Of a stretch of 64,000 nt of DNA, positions 1-8,991 are shown piece after piece. Every line of letters begins with the position of its first letter. The stretch's first letter is position 1. The DNA is taken from assembly GCF_000970025.1 (NCBI RefSeq), contig NZ_CP009528.1:917168-981167 (forward strand), written 5' to 3'. This DNA is from Methanosarcina barkeri MS (GTDB taxonomy: Archaea > Halobacteriota > Methanosarcinia > Methanosarcinales > Methanosarcinaceae). The position numbers and the translations under genes are program-made. The notes below the pieces were generated by a model, which made no database searches, had not been told where the DNA came from, and worked only from the letters and a program-made list of their open reading frames with translations.

Positions 1-688
1 TCTCATCCGGTGGCACAATTCCGGTTTTTGCTCCCATTTCGATTGCCATGTTGCAGAGTGTCATTCTGCCGGAAACCGATAATTCGGAGATGGCCTGTCC
101 GTAAAACTCTGCAGCCTTATAGGTGGCACCGTCAATTCCGGTCTTTCCGATAAGGTAAAGGGTCAGGTCTTTTGCATAAACCCCTTTTCCAAGCCTTCCT
201 TCAACCGTGAACCTGAAACTCTCAGGCACCTTAAACCAGAGCTTACCTGTGGCAAAAATTTCAGCCATATCGGTAGCTCCCACGCCTGTGGCAAAAGCTC
301 CGAAAGCCCCATAGGTGCAGGAATGCGAATCAGCACCCACAAGCAGTTTTCCAGGCAGTGCAAATCCATTTTCGGGAAGTACCTGATGACAGATTCCTTC
401 TCCAAGCTCATAAAAATTCGGAATTCCTTGCTCTTTTACCCATTCCCTTATTTCTTTTTGCAAAGTAGCTGATGTCTCATTATTTGCAGGCGCGATGTGG
501 TCGAAAGGGATTACAATCCTTGAGGGGTCCCAGACCTTCTTCATTTCCATTTCTTTAAAAGCATTAACTGCAAGTACGGAGGTGCCGTCATGCGCCATTG
601 CATAATCAATATCTGCAAGGACAAAATCGTTTGCTTTTGCCTCTGCTCCCGCTGCCCGGGAAAAAATTTTTTCACTAATTGTTCCCAA
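1..688 (-). CDS. leuC: 3-isopropylmalate/homoaconitate dehydratase large subunit (partial, N-terminal part)
   Basis: This is an aconitase-family large subunit, the [4Fe-4S] half of a two-subunit hydro-lyase that isomerises 2- or 3-substituted malates in leucine or coenzyme B/lysine-type biosynthesis. About 229 residues are visible and the gene runs off the left edge; the family is about 420 residues. Visible family motifs include [14 protein letters not shown], the active-site stretch [11 protein letters not shown], and [20 protein letters not shown]. The reading frame has no good ATG. A TTG at 688 sits 8 nt after a GGAG Shine-Dalgarno and is taken as the start. LeuC and the archaeal HacA cannot be told apart from this fragment. 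Confidence 0.85.
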   Translation of the reverse strand, partial: MGTISEKIFSRAAGAEAKANDFVLADIDYAMAHDGTSVLAVNAFKEMEMKKVWDPSRIVIPFDHIAPANNETSATLQKEIREWVKEQGIPNFYELGEGICHQVLPENGFALPGKLLVGADSHSCTYGAFGAFATGVGATDMAEIFATGKLWFKVPESFRFTVEGRLGKGVYAKDLTLYLIGKTGIDGATYKAAEFYGQAISELSVSGRMTLCNMAIEMGAKTGIVPPDE

Positions 689-887
689 AAGTAAGTCTCC
701 TATTTGATAATCAAGTGATAATGAGGTATAAGATATTCAGATTCCTGAACTAACTATACAGAAATAACTGTACATATCTTACATATTAAGAATAGAATCC
801 CAATATTACAAATATAAATTATACTAAATCTTTCAGCCTCTTGAAACTGGTTAGATAGGTATTCTACAAAGCAAAATAAAATAATCT

Positions 888-3074
888 TTATTTAATTAAA
901 TGTGGCGCTGATGCCGATGCATGATTATTCTTTTCTACTACAGTGAACCTGATAATGAACTCTGTCCCATTGCTCTTTTTCAGTTCAAGTTCTCCGTCTA
1001 ACTGGTCGACAAGGAAAGTTACAAGCTGAAGCCCCAGACTATCAAGTTCTTTTATATCAAGGTCTTCAGAAATACCAACACCGTTATCAGAAATTGTCAA
1101 TATGAAACTGGTACTTTTATATTCTTCATTTTTACTTTTTTCTATGATGCTTCCATTTTCTCCGTTTTTATGGAACTTGATTTGGATTTCTCCGTTTTCT
1201 CTGTCAGGGAATGCATACTTCAGGGAATTGGAAACAAGCTCATTGACAATTATTCCTAATGGAATTGCTGTGTCCATGTCAAGTAATATGTTCTCTTCCA
1301 GATCCATATTTAAGCTGACATCAGCATTACCGATTTTGTAGGTCACGAATAGAGCATCAGCAAGTTCCTTGATGTACAGCGAAAAGTTAAGTTTATCGAG
1401 CTCTTCACCTTTATATAGTTCTTCATGGATAAGAGCCATTGATTTCACGCGGTCCTGGCTCTCTCTGAAGGCTTCCAGTACTTCCGATTCATTAATAATC
1501 TTTCTGTTTCTGAACTTTTCAGCTTGAAGGTCCAGTAGTGATGAGATTACCTGAAGATTATTTTTGATTCTGTGATGGATTTCTTTCTTACGGGCAATCT
1601 CAAAATTTCTGAGAGCTTCTTCAACTTCCTTTCGCTTGGTTATGTCAGTATGAAGGTTTAGAGTTCCCAAAAACTTACCATTTTTATCAAAAATAGATTT
1701 GGAATTAGTATGCGTCCATAGAGGGTAGCCATTTTTACGTATAAATTTAATCTCAAGGCTCTCATTGATGTTTTCTCCTTTTTTGCTAAAAACATGCTTG
1801 ATGACGGCTTTACTTTCATCACTGAGAAAGTCCCACATCAACCTGCCAATGAGTTCTTCTGAACTGTAACCAAACATATCTTCAACCTGCTTATTGACAA
1901 AAGTAATTCTTTCTTCCGCATCAATTATGCTTATGCCTTCGTTTGCTGTCTCTACAATGTTGCGGTATCTCTCCTCACTTTCTTGAAGTCTTTCTTCTGC
2001 TTTTTTTTGCTCGGTGACATCAATGTCCATCTCAAGGATCATAGGAGAACCGTCAACGTCAGTGAACGGTAAATTATAGGCATCATAAACACTTCCGTCC
2101 GGACCGCTTACCTCCCACTGATGAGGTTGACCGGTTTCAAGTACTTTATGTGATTCGCAGAATTTACAAGGCCTAGTGAATCCAAAATAATATTCATAGC
2201 AGTGTCGGCCACCAGGGTCCCCGAATCTTTTGCGGAATCTGCGGTTGGCAAAAGCGACATGATAGTCAGATGTTAACAGGATTATCATTGCCGGCAGCGT
2301 ATCCAGCACGTTATAAAGACGTTGGCGTTCATTTATTGTTTCTTGGTTCCACTTCTCCAGTTCCTCATTTGTTCTTTTAAGCTCTTTTTCAGCCTTTTTA
2401 CACTGAGTAATGTCAGAACACATGCTCATGTTACCGGTATGTTTTCCCTCTGCATCAAGGAGAGGCGTAGAGCTCACAAGCGACCAGACAATACTGCCAT
2501 CCTTGCGGCAGAACTTCATTTCGTACCCTTTTTCTTTGATGCCTTCATGTTGGGATTTTGTTCTGATACGCGAACTTTCCATGTCATCTTTATCGACAAA
2601 GTCAAAGGCTGATTTCCCTATCATTTCTTCTGTTGTGTACCCGAGCATTTCAGCCATTTTTTGAGTAACAAAAGTCGTAACTTCTTCAGTGTCGGTAATC
2701 CAGATACCTTCGTTTGTTGTCTCTATGATGCTGCGGTACTTTCTCTCACATTCCAACAGTTTTTCTTCAAGGCTCGCATGGTTACTTATGTCAAATCCAT
2801 AAATATTGATGCATTCTTCTTCCGGTAAAGGGTGAATATTGATCCGGTATACTCTTTTTCCCACTCTGACGTCCTTTGTTTCCGGACTATTCCTAGAAAT
2901 TGTTTTTAGCACTAAATCTTCGATAGAAGACGGCAGTTTTTCTCCGATTTTCGTGCCCCACTCCTGCAATAAGGGTTCACTAGATTCATTTGAGTAAAGA
3001 ACAGTACCATCCTTATAGACACTAAGCATAGGATTCGGATTATTTGCTAGAAGTTTTTCAATTTTTGTATTCAT
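888..3074 (-). CDS. Multi-PAS sensory histidine kinase (HisKA_2 type)
   Basis: Soluble sensor kinase of 728 residues with no membrane segment. From the N-terminus it shows a PAS-like segment (about 1-100), a PAS domain (about 110-225), a cysteine-bearing PAS domain (about 250-360, with HCYEYYFGFTRPCKFC), another PAS domain (about 365-490), a HisKA_2 phosphoacceptor region (EIHHRIKNNLQVISSLLDLQAE near 500) and a HATPase_c domain with N-box VNELVSNSLKYAF and G-boxes DNGVGI and LGLQLV. The cysteine cluster suggests a metal or redox-sensitive sensor, which is inference. No response regulator gene lies next to it, which is common for methanogen kinases. Confidence 0.88.
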   Translation of the reverse strand: MNTKIEKLLANNPNPMLSVYKDGTVLYSNESSEPLLQEWGTKIGEKLPSSIEDLVLKTISRNSPETKDVRVGKRVYRINIHPLPEEECINIYGFDISNHASLEEKLLECERKYRSIIETTNEGIWITDTEEVTTFVTQKMAEMLGYTTEEMIGKSAFDFVDKDDMESSRIRTKSQHEGIKEKGYEMKFCRKDGSIVWSLVSSTPLLDAEGKHTGNMSMCSDITQCKKAEKELKRTNEELEKWNQETINERQRLYNVLDTLPAMIILLTSDYHVAFANRRFRKRFGDPGGRHCYEYYFGFTRPCKFCESHKVLETGQPHQWEVSGPDGSVYDAYNLPFTDVDGSPMILEMDIDVTEQKKAEERLQESEERYRNIVETANEGISIIDAEERITFVNKQVEDMFGYSSEELIGRLMWDFLSDESKAVIKHVFSKKGENINESLEIKFIRKNGYPLWTHTNSKSIFDKNGKFLGTLNLHTDITKRKEVEEALRNFEIARKKEIHHRIKNNLQVISSLLDLQAEKFRNRKIINESEVLEAFRESQDRVKSMALIHEELYKGEELDKLNFSLYIKELADALFVTYKIGNADVSLNMDLEENILLDMDTAIPLGIIVNELVSNSLKYAFPDRENGEIQIKFHKNGENGSIIEKSKNEEYKSTSFILTISDNGVGISEDLDIKELDSLGLQLVTFLVDQLDGELELKKSNGTEFIIRFTVVEKNNHASASAPHLIK

Positions 3075-3493
3075 ATTCCCCTTCAGGCTCCTCTCTATGA
3101 CGGTTATATGCCTACTGTCGATGATTCGTTTACATTAAGTGTCCACTGCAACTATATAAATATATAATATTGTTTAAATATTATACATTCAACTCGACTC
3201 TGCATTAAGATAATAATTGTTACGAGAACTCCTTGAAGTTGATTATTTACCGCTTCGATAAACGCAATTAGCATATAAGCAAACAACGTCAGTTTTCTAC
3301 AATACAAGGAATAAGTGTACCAATTCAGATCTGTTTTAGAAGGAGTTGGCAATTCATATATTAAAGTAAATGAAAAGGTAGTAGAAATAATTTTCATTAA
3401 ATTAAAAATTATTTACAATTGCTCTAAAGCCAAAATTCCATTCTTCTTTTAAAATTTAATAAAAACCAGAAAAGAGAAAAAAGGTATAAGCCT
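3075..3493. other. Gene-free stretch between kinase start and nitroreductase end
   Basis: AT-rich. It should hold the promoter of the kinase: a TATA-like run (ATAAATATATAATATTG) lies around 3156-3173. A small open frame on the minus strand has no ribosome site and no recognisable similarity and was not accepted. Confidence 0.4.
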
Positions 3494-3985
3494 TTATTTA
3501 TACTCGTCATAAGCTACTATTTCTTCAAGAGATTTCCTTGGCCTGGCAGCGGGCGATTCGGCTGGGATTCCCACGGTCAGTAAAGCTACAACTTTTTTGT
3601 CCTGAGGAATCTTGAGTAGTTTTTTGACTTCGTCTTCGTCGAAAGCGCCAATCCAGCAGGTGCCCAGTCCTAGCTCGACAGCCTCCAGGACAATGTGTTC
3701 AAGGGCGATGGCAAGGTCGACCTGGTGCCATTTTTGGGAGGGATCTCCAATGCCTGCAATGATGCTTGAGGCGGTACCCACGAATGGCTGATTATTGCAA
3801 GCAGCAACAAGCTGTTTTTTTACTTCCTCATTTTCGACAACAATAAATTTCCAGTTCTGCCTGTTTGCAGCCGATGGCGCAAGCCTTGCAGCCTCAAGCA
3901 GTTTCTCAAGCTTATCCTTCGGTATTCGCTCGTCTTTGTAAGTCCTTATGCTTCTCCTATCCTTGATTATGTCAAATACACCCAT
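3494..3985 (-). CDS. Nitroreductase family protein (FMN-dependent)
   Basis: A 163-residue member of the nitroreductase fold. These homodimeric FMN enzymes use NAD(P)H or reduced partners to reduce nitro compounds, quinones or flavins; the true substrate cannot be read here. The FMN phosphate motif RRSIRTY is at residues 10-16, SAANRQNWKFIVV follows at about 38-50, and GLGTCWIGAFDEDEVKKLL (about 106-124) is the second conserved block. The ATG has an AGGTGA ribosome site 7 nt upstream. The length is slightly short (usual 165-200) but complete, and it appears monocistronic. Confidence 0.88.
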   Translation of the reverse strand: MGVFDIIKDRRSIRTYKDERIPKDKLEKLLEAARLAPSAANRQNWKFIVVENEEVKKQLVAACNNQPFVGTASSIIAGIGDPSQKWHQVDLAIALEHIVLEAVELGLGTCWIGAFDEDEVKKLLKIPQDKKVVALLTVGIPAESPAARPRKSLEEIVAYDEYK

Positions 3986-4075
3986 GTTAGTTTCACCTGC
4001 GGTTAGAAGGTAATTGGTTATTTCTATAATATCACTGTAACTATTTAGGTAGCCTTGTAAAGACTATCTAAATAG

Positions 4076-4906
4076 TTACTTCCCAATATTTCTTCTTTTT
4101 CTTACATCATCTTGCTTCCCAACTCTATCTACTGCTCTCTCTAATTCCCGTACCTTTTTAGCATCCTGTATCCATAGATTATCGTTATCGGTCTTTGCGG
4201 TAAGAAATATCAAACCCCATATCAAAGCAACAACTGCAAAAATAAGGAGATAAATACCCGATCCGTTTACATCTATAGCTTCCAGTGAATAAAGGATCAA
4301 CAGTATTGCAGAGGCAAACAATAGGGAAACTCTGTACAAAAAAAGCCTGATATCCTTCTTTCCTTCTATTTTGTTACCTGTGTAAATACTACCTTTTAAC
4401 TCACAGGTCCCAAATGGAAATAACCAATTGATCCCTGAAATCGTACAGGAATCTTCGAGTAAATGTAAAAATTGACCAGATATCAAACCTAAAAATAAGA
4501 AACCTATAAGAGTAGCATTTATTCCATGGAAAATAAAACAGCCTATTATTGCTGTCAACAAAGTGAGTACAAAGGAGCTTATGAATACTCCTATCGGCGA
4601 ATGCATTATGCCTCTATGCTGTTCCTCTACAACGTATTGAAGATTCATCTTTTCTTTTAAGTTAAAGAAACTGAAAGAAAAAACTATCAGCTTATGAAGA
4701 GGAACCATAATATCATAAATTATTTTGAAATCATAGTGTAACTTGGGCTTTTCGTCACTGTCTGCATCAGGTATCAGCGAGCCTATGACAGTAGACGCAA
4801 GTAAACAGAAGGCGTATACAGGGTGAGAATTCTCTGAAAATATCAGGGGAATCGTAAATGGAAATACTGTTCCAAGTGTTATAGAAACGTGATCTTTCCC
4901 CAACAT
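4076..4906 (-). CDS. YdjM-type membrane-bound metal-dependent hydrolase
   Basis: A 276-residue multi-pass membrane protein of the YdjM/DUF457 family (PF04307). The family is annotated as putative metal-dependent hydrolases and its biochemistry is poorly known. Histidine/aspartate motifs are spread as in the family: DHVSITLG near the N-terminus, GSLIPDADSD at about 40-50, HRGIMHSPIGVF at about 98-109 and GQFLHLLEDSCT at about 145-156. Roughly five to six hydrophobic segments alternate with these motifs, and the C-terminus is charged and cytosolic. It stands alone, with AT-rich sequence on both sides. Confidence 0.78.
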   Translation of the reverse strand: MLGKDHVSITLGTVFPFTIPLIFSENSHPVYAFCLLASTVIGSLIPDADSDEKPKLHYDFKIIYDIMVPLHKLIVFSFSFFNLKEKMNLQYVVEEQHRGIMHSPIGVFISSFVLTLLTAIIGCFIFHGINATLIGFLFLGLISGQFLHLLEDSCTISGINWLFPFGTCELKGSIYTGNKIEGKKDIRLFLYRVSLLFASAILLILYSLEAIDVNGSGIYLLIFAVVALIWGLIFLTAKTDNDNLWIQDAKKVRELERAVDRVGKQDDVRKRRNIGK

Positions 4907-5180
4907 ATAAAAAAATACAGGTCTGAATCTATATTAATTTATTTTATATAATATTCAAAAAATCTCAAATGAATATTCAGAGATAGAAAAATCCCCCAGT
5001 GAATTCAGAATGGAATTCTCATTCTTCAGGCGAAGTTTTAAGCATATTTACGACTCATATTTATCGCAGCTTGCATATCTAATAAAGTTCTTTTCCTGGA
5101 ATATTTCAGGATAAAGCTGCTTTCTAATTCAATTTTTCAGGAGAAGGGCGAGAAAATAAGTTTATTATAGGGGATTTAAT

Positions 5181-5600
5181 ATGACGTCAAAATTGATGGA
5201 CTACTTTAACAAGCAACCGAGAATTGGGGTTCTCAGCACAGCAAGTAAAGACGGAAAGGTAGATTCGGCTGTTTTCGGCTCACCTCAGATGATCGATGAA
5301 AAGACCGTTGTAGTTGCAACTGGTAAGAACCGCACGTTTTCAAACCTTCAGGAAAATCCTTATGCAATGTTCCTGATAATGGAACCGGGAGCAGATATTA
5401 TGGCATGGAAAGGGATCAGGGTTTATCTGAAATTGAAGGAATCTGCAACGTCGGGGGAGATGCTTGATATGATCAAAAGCCAGATAGCAAAAATGGCCGG
5501 CGAGGAAGCGGCAAAGATGATATACGCAACTGCCACCTTCGAGATTATTGAGCTGAGGCCTCTCGTTGATATGGGACAGGGCTGGGAGAAATCAATCTGA
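5181..5600 (+). CDS. Pyridoxamine 5'-phosphate oxidase-family flavin-binding protein, copy 1
   Basis: A 139-residue split-barrel protein of the PNPOx-like FMN-binding superfamily. It opens with a typical strand-turn-strand (RIGVLSTASKDGKVDSAVFGSPQMIDEKTVVVATGKNRTFSNLQENP), where the KNRTFSNLQENP part is the usual FMN-phosphate region. Members are oxidoreductases or flavin/F420 binders, so the substrate is open. The start has an AGGGGA site. A second copy (6286-6696) is close to identical over most of its length, so this is a tandem duplication. Confidence 0.8.
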   Translation: MTSKLMDYFNKQPRIGVLSTASKDGKVDSAVFGSPQMIDEKTVVVATGKNRTFSNLQENPYAMFLIMEPGADIMAWKGIRVYLKLKESATSGEMLDMIKSQIAKMAGEEAAKMIYATATFEIIELRPLVDMGQGWEKSI

Positions 5601-6285
5601 GTTATCAAAGTCATGGAAACCAAAATAGAAAATCAAAGTCAAATATGAAATCAAAGTCAAAGTTGTGGTGATACACAGGCTGTAAATAGATATATTATGC
5701 CACTACTACGGTTCGAATGGCTATTAATAATCAAGAATTTTTATATCCGATATTTTTCTTTTTTTCCAATCACTATCTTTTCGACATATACAAGTTCAAC
5801 TTTGCTGCCCAGCGGTTCCCGCCTGAACTCCTGATACCCCAGTTTATGATGATCAGGAACCGGCATCCATCATGTGCTTGAGAACAATTGAAAATACTCA
5901 TGTCAGGTAGAAGGACTCGTTTTGTATTCAATGCCTTTCATTCTTTACTCCTGAGTAACATTTGCTTTAACAACTGGAACCACAATCAACATAAAAGAAA
6001 TCTATATTATATTCTTTTCTTTTATATTTTATAAATTTGTTTTTATTGAATGCTTTTGGCTTATTATTCATGGATTTTAGTCATATTCTCATTTATAGAT
6101 TATCTAAGTTCTTCCTGGAGTACAGATTGGCAAAATAAAAAGTTTTAAACATAATTAAGATGATTATTGTTACAGTCTGCTGATTAATTATATTTTTCAT
6201 GACAATATTTTGTGACCAAGCAGCTTCGCAAACTCAACTCTTAAAGGAAAGAGTGCTAAAACGGGCTATTAGAGGAGGTTTAGAT
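5601..6285. other. Intergenic region between the duplicated flavin-protein genes
   Basis: No gene is supported. Just after the first copy there is a short direct repetition of AAATCAAAGTCAAA units (about 5630-5660). The last 100 bases carry the ribosome site and probable promoter of the second copy. An in-frame extension of the second copy to 6199 has no ribosome site and no match in the first copy. Confidence 0.35.
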
Positions 6286-6696
6286 ATGACGTCAAAATTG
6301 ATAGACTACTTTAACAAGCAACCGAGAATTGGAGTTCTCAGCACAGCGAGTAAAGATGGAATGGTAGATTCGGCTATTTTCGGCTCACCCAATATGATCG
6401 ATGAAAAGACCGTTGTAATTGCAACAGGTAAGAACCGTACGTTTTCAAACCTTCAGGAAAACCCTTACGCGATATACATGATAATGGAACAAGATACGGA
6501 ATGGAAAGGTATCAGGGTTTATATGAAGATGAAGGAATCTGCAACATCGGGGGAAATGCTTGATACGATTAAAAGCCATATCGCAAAAATGGCCGGGGAG
6601 GAGGTTGCGCAGATGATGTATGCAACGGTTACCTTCGAGATCATTGAGCTGAGACCTCTCGTTGATATGGGACAGGGCTGGGAGAAATCGATCTGA
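6286..6696 (+). CDS. Pyridoxamine 5'-phosphate oxidase-family flavin-binding protein, copy 2
   Basis: Paralogue of 5181-5600, 136 residues, with the same MTSKLxDYFNKQPRIGVLSTASKDG start and the same RPLVDMGQGWEKSI ending. The ATG at 6286 is chosen because a strong GAGGAGG site lies 7 nt upstream and because it matches the start of copy 1. Relative to copy 1 it lacks a few residues in the middle (IMEQDTEWKGIRV against IMEPGADIMAWKGIRV). A MITE-like element begins about 40 bases downstream. Confidence 0.82.
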   Translation: MTSKLIDYFNKQPRIGVLSTASKDGMVDSAIFGSPNMIDEKTVVIATGKNRTFSNLQENPYAIYMIMEQDTEWKGIRVYMKMKESATSGEMLDTIKSHIAKMAGEEVAQMMYATVTFEIIELRPLVDMGQGWEKSI

Positions 6697-6735
6697 GTAT
6701 TCAAAGTTGTGGAAATCAGAATAAATAATAAAATT

Positions 6736-6991
6736 TACATTCGGCAGCAAGCACACCCCAACATTTAAATATTTTTAATTATTATTTTTTGTAGGTTCAG
6801 TTCTAAATCAGTATCATGCAGACTGCATATCTAATTCAATTTGTCATTTCTCTCTTTTATTATAAATATATATTATTTATGTTATGGGTAACCGTTAATA
6901 ATTTTTGATTTAAATTGAATTTTAAAAGTTCTGAAAAAAACGATATCAATAGAAAAATTGAATGGATTTTTATGTCGATATGCCGAAAGTA
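6736..6991 (+). repeat. 256-bp MITE-like element, copy 1 (TACNTTCGGCA ends)
   Basis: A non-coding AT-rich segment bounded by inverted ends: TACATTCGGCAG at 6736-6747 and, inverted, TACTTTCGGCAT at 6980-6991. The whole interval is repeated in opposite orientation at 57784-58039 with high identity, for example ACGATATCAATAGAAAAATT and TAGGTTCAGTT blocks in both. No open frame is shared, which fits a miniature inverted-repeat element mobilised in trans. Confidence 0.7.
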
Positions 6992-7311
6992 GGTTAAATA
7001 GTTTAATCAAGTTTATCTACAAAAATTCAAAAAAATAATCAAAGTTACGCTGGCGCACCCTGCTACAAGCAATGGGGTATGTTCGCACCACTGCTCCAAA
7101 TTCCATTAAAGGAAATAATAACCCTAAACAATTTAGTTTGAGCAGAAGTTAATAACCAAAGATGAAATTGAGAAATTATTTATCATCAACGGTTACCGGG
7201 GAAGTTTTCCATCCCCGCAGAAAGCTAGCGGGGTATTCGACTGAAATAATTGTACAACAAAATGGATAAGTTGAAATATAATATATTAATATTTTTTTAT
7301 GAGGTATACCT
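6992..7311. other. Leader/promoter region of the DUF4352 lipoprotein gene with a GC-rich hairpin
   Basis: Mostly AT-rich. A GC-rich hairpin (CCCCGC-9 nt-GCGGGG) sits at about 7212-7232 and looks foreign to its surroundings. The last 30 bases carry a TATA-like run and the ribosome site of the next gene. Confidence 0.35.
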
Positions 7312-7935
7312 ATGAAGAAAATAACAATTTTTTCAATTTTGATAATTTCACTGGCTACTGTGGTGGCCGCTGGCTGTGCATCCGATACAGCCGGTAATGG
7401 AGTGCAGGATGTTAAAACTGATGAAAACATAGAAGACAATGCTTCACAAGATCAGGTTACTCAGTCAGAGCAGACAGCATCAGTGAAGGGAAGTTTCAAC
7501 AACCCCGCGACAACAGGAGAAACTGTAGTTATTGAAGCTACCGGGCAATCTTATGAAGTTTCGGTTACCGAGGTCCAAAGAGGAGAGAAGGCAAACTACA
7601 TTGTAAAGAACGAAAATGAGTTCAATGAGAATCCTGCCTCTGGGTATGAATATCTGTTAGTGAAAACGAAAGTGACTTATACTAAAGGAGAGGGGCCGGA
7701 AAATCTTGGTAGTACCGAGTTTAAGGTTTTTTGCGATGGTGTCGAATGTACAGAGAGTTGGGTAGTATTACCAAATGATTACATTAAGTTTGATAGCGGT
7801 GATGTTATGCCAGGGGCAACAAAAGAAGGATGGATTGCATATACAGTTCCAACTGGCAAAGAAGCGATTCTCAGCTTCCAACCAAACATGTTTGACGAAA
7901 ATACTGCTTATATTTCACTTGGAATAATTCAATAA
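7312..7935 (+). CDS. DUF4352 domain lipoprotein
   Basis: A 207-residue exported lipoprotein. The N-terminus is a lipoprotein signal peptide (MKKITIFSILIISLATVVAAGC) with lipobox VAAGC, so Cys22 should carry the lipid anchor. An acidic linker (about 25-60) leads into a DUF4352 immunoglobulin-like domain (about 65-205: GETVVIEATGQSYEVSVTEVQRG, YEYLLVKTKVTYTKGEGPENLG, PGATKEGWIAYTVPTGKEAILSFQP). DUF4352 proteins are surface-exposed with no known catalytic role. It is a single gene preceded by an AGGT ribosome site. Confidence 0.82.
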   Translation: MKKITIFSILIISLATVVAAGCASDTAGNGVQDVKTDENIEDNASQDQVTQSEQTASVKGSFNNPATTGETVVIEATGQSYEVSVTEVQRGEKANYIVKNENEFNENPASGYEYLLVKTKVTYTKGEGPENLGSTEFKVFCDGVECTESWVVLPNDYIKFDSGDVMPGATKEGWIAYTVPTGKEAILSFQPNMFDENTAYISLGIIQ

Positions 7936-8046
7936 TGATTTTGCCGTTATGGCAATTTTTCTTCTATCAAAAATGAAAAATTAAAAAGTCAATCTAAATA
8001 AAGAAGAATACCGACTCAAATTTTAGAATGGGATTATCTCAGATTT

Positions 8047-8991
8047 TTAGATTATCCCATTCTTTTCCAGAAACCCTTCAAGAGGCACAGAGTGAGTCTG
8101 AAAGCCGCACACCTTGTAAGGGTCAGCACCCATTGAAAGGGCTACGAACTGGGCAATGTTCATGTGCACCATGTCATATTTTACGCCAAACTCTTTTTCG
8201 ATAACAGGCTGGTAGCGGTCGTACTGGATCTGGCAATTCGGGCACATATGAAGCATAAGCTCCACACCTGCTCTTTGAAGGCTGTCGAGTTTTGCCTTTG
8301 TCACCTGAAGCGAGGTGTTTTTGTTAAGGTGAAGCTGGGAAAAGCCCATCCCGCAGGTAAGAGTCCGGTCTTCGTACCAGCGTACAGGCTCGGCTCCGCA
8401 GGCTGCGGCTATGTTATCTATCAACTGGGGGTTTTCAGGGTTTCCGAGGACATCGAGATACTGAACTTTATAGTAATGGCAAGCATGATGGGCTGCAGTT
8501 TTGATTCCTGATAAATCGAATTTTTTCTGCTCCTGGATTTTATCGACCTTGCTTAAAAGAATCTCTACTGCATGGTAGATGTTTGTCCTCGGGTTCATGT
8601 CGTCTTTTTCGTAAACAAGGTTTTCAAGGCCCTTTTCCCGGAAGATAGAGTTCACTTTTTCCCGGACCTCGGTGTTGGTATTCAGGGTTTCACAGGCTTC
8701 CTTATTTACGGCATAACAGGTTGAACAGAGGCAGGTTATATTGGGATACCCACATCTTCTTGCAACTGCAAAGTTTCGGGCTGCAATGGCTGCTGTTGTC
8801 AGTCCTTCAAATATATCAGTATAATGGCCTATTCCTGTGCAGCAGGACTGCTCATTGTTTATACAGTAGTCTATTCCAAGCCTGTCAAAGACATAACAAG
8901 TGGAGGTTTCCACCCCTGGGTACTCCTGCTCGACCATGCAGCTCTTAAATAATAAAAGCTGGCTGTCCGGGATATCTTCTATCGTTTTCAA
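8047..8991 (-). CDS. hdrB: CoB-CoM heterodisulfide reductase subunit B (HdrB2-like)
   Basis: Catalytic subunit that binds non-cubane [4Fe-4S] clusters and cleaves the CoM-S-S-CoB disulfide. Two CCG-type cysteine regions are visible: SCMVEQEYPG, SCCTGIG and CLCSTC in the first; HACHYYK, TCGMGF and MCPNC in the second. The frame is open to 9135, but a TTG at 8991 has GGAG 9 nt upstream and gives 314 residues, close to family length; a start at 9135 would overlap hdrC by about 190 nt. Even so it overlaps the end of hdrC by 47 nt, so the two are probably translationally coupled. Last gene of hdrA2-hdrC2-hdrB2. Confidence 0.87.
   Translation of the reverse strand: MKTIEDIPDSQLLLFKSCMVEQEYPGVETSTCYVFDRLGIDYCINNEQSCCTGIGHYTDIFEGLTTAAIAARNFAVARRCGYPNITCLCSTCYAVNKEACETLNTNTEVREKVNSIFREKGLENLVYEKDDMNPRTNIYHAVEILLSKVDKIQEQKKFDLSGIKTAAHHACHYYKVQYLDVLGNPENPQLIDNIAAACGAEPVRWYEDRTLTCGMGFSQLHLNKNTSLQVTKAKLDSLQRAGVELMLHMCPNCQIQYDRYQPVIEKEFGVKYDMVHMNIAQFVALSMGADPYKVCGFQTHSVPLEGFLEKNGII

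Noticed and set aside
3152-3397. An 81-residue minus-strand frame between the kinase and nitroreductase genes
   Set aside because: AT-rich, without a ribosome site or recognisable features, and lying over the kinase promoter region.
6199-6285. N-terminal extension of the second flavin-binding protein
   Set aside because: There is no ribosome site, and it is absent from the first copy; a strong GAGGAGG lies directly before 6286.
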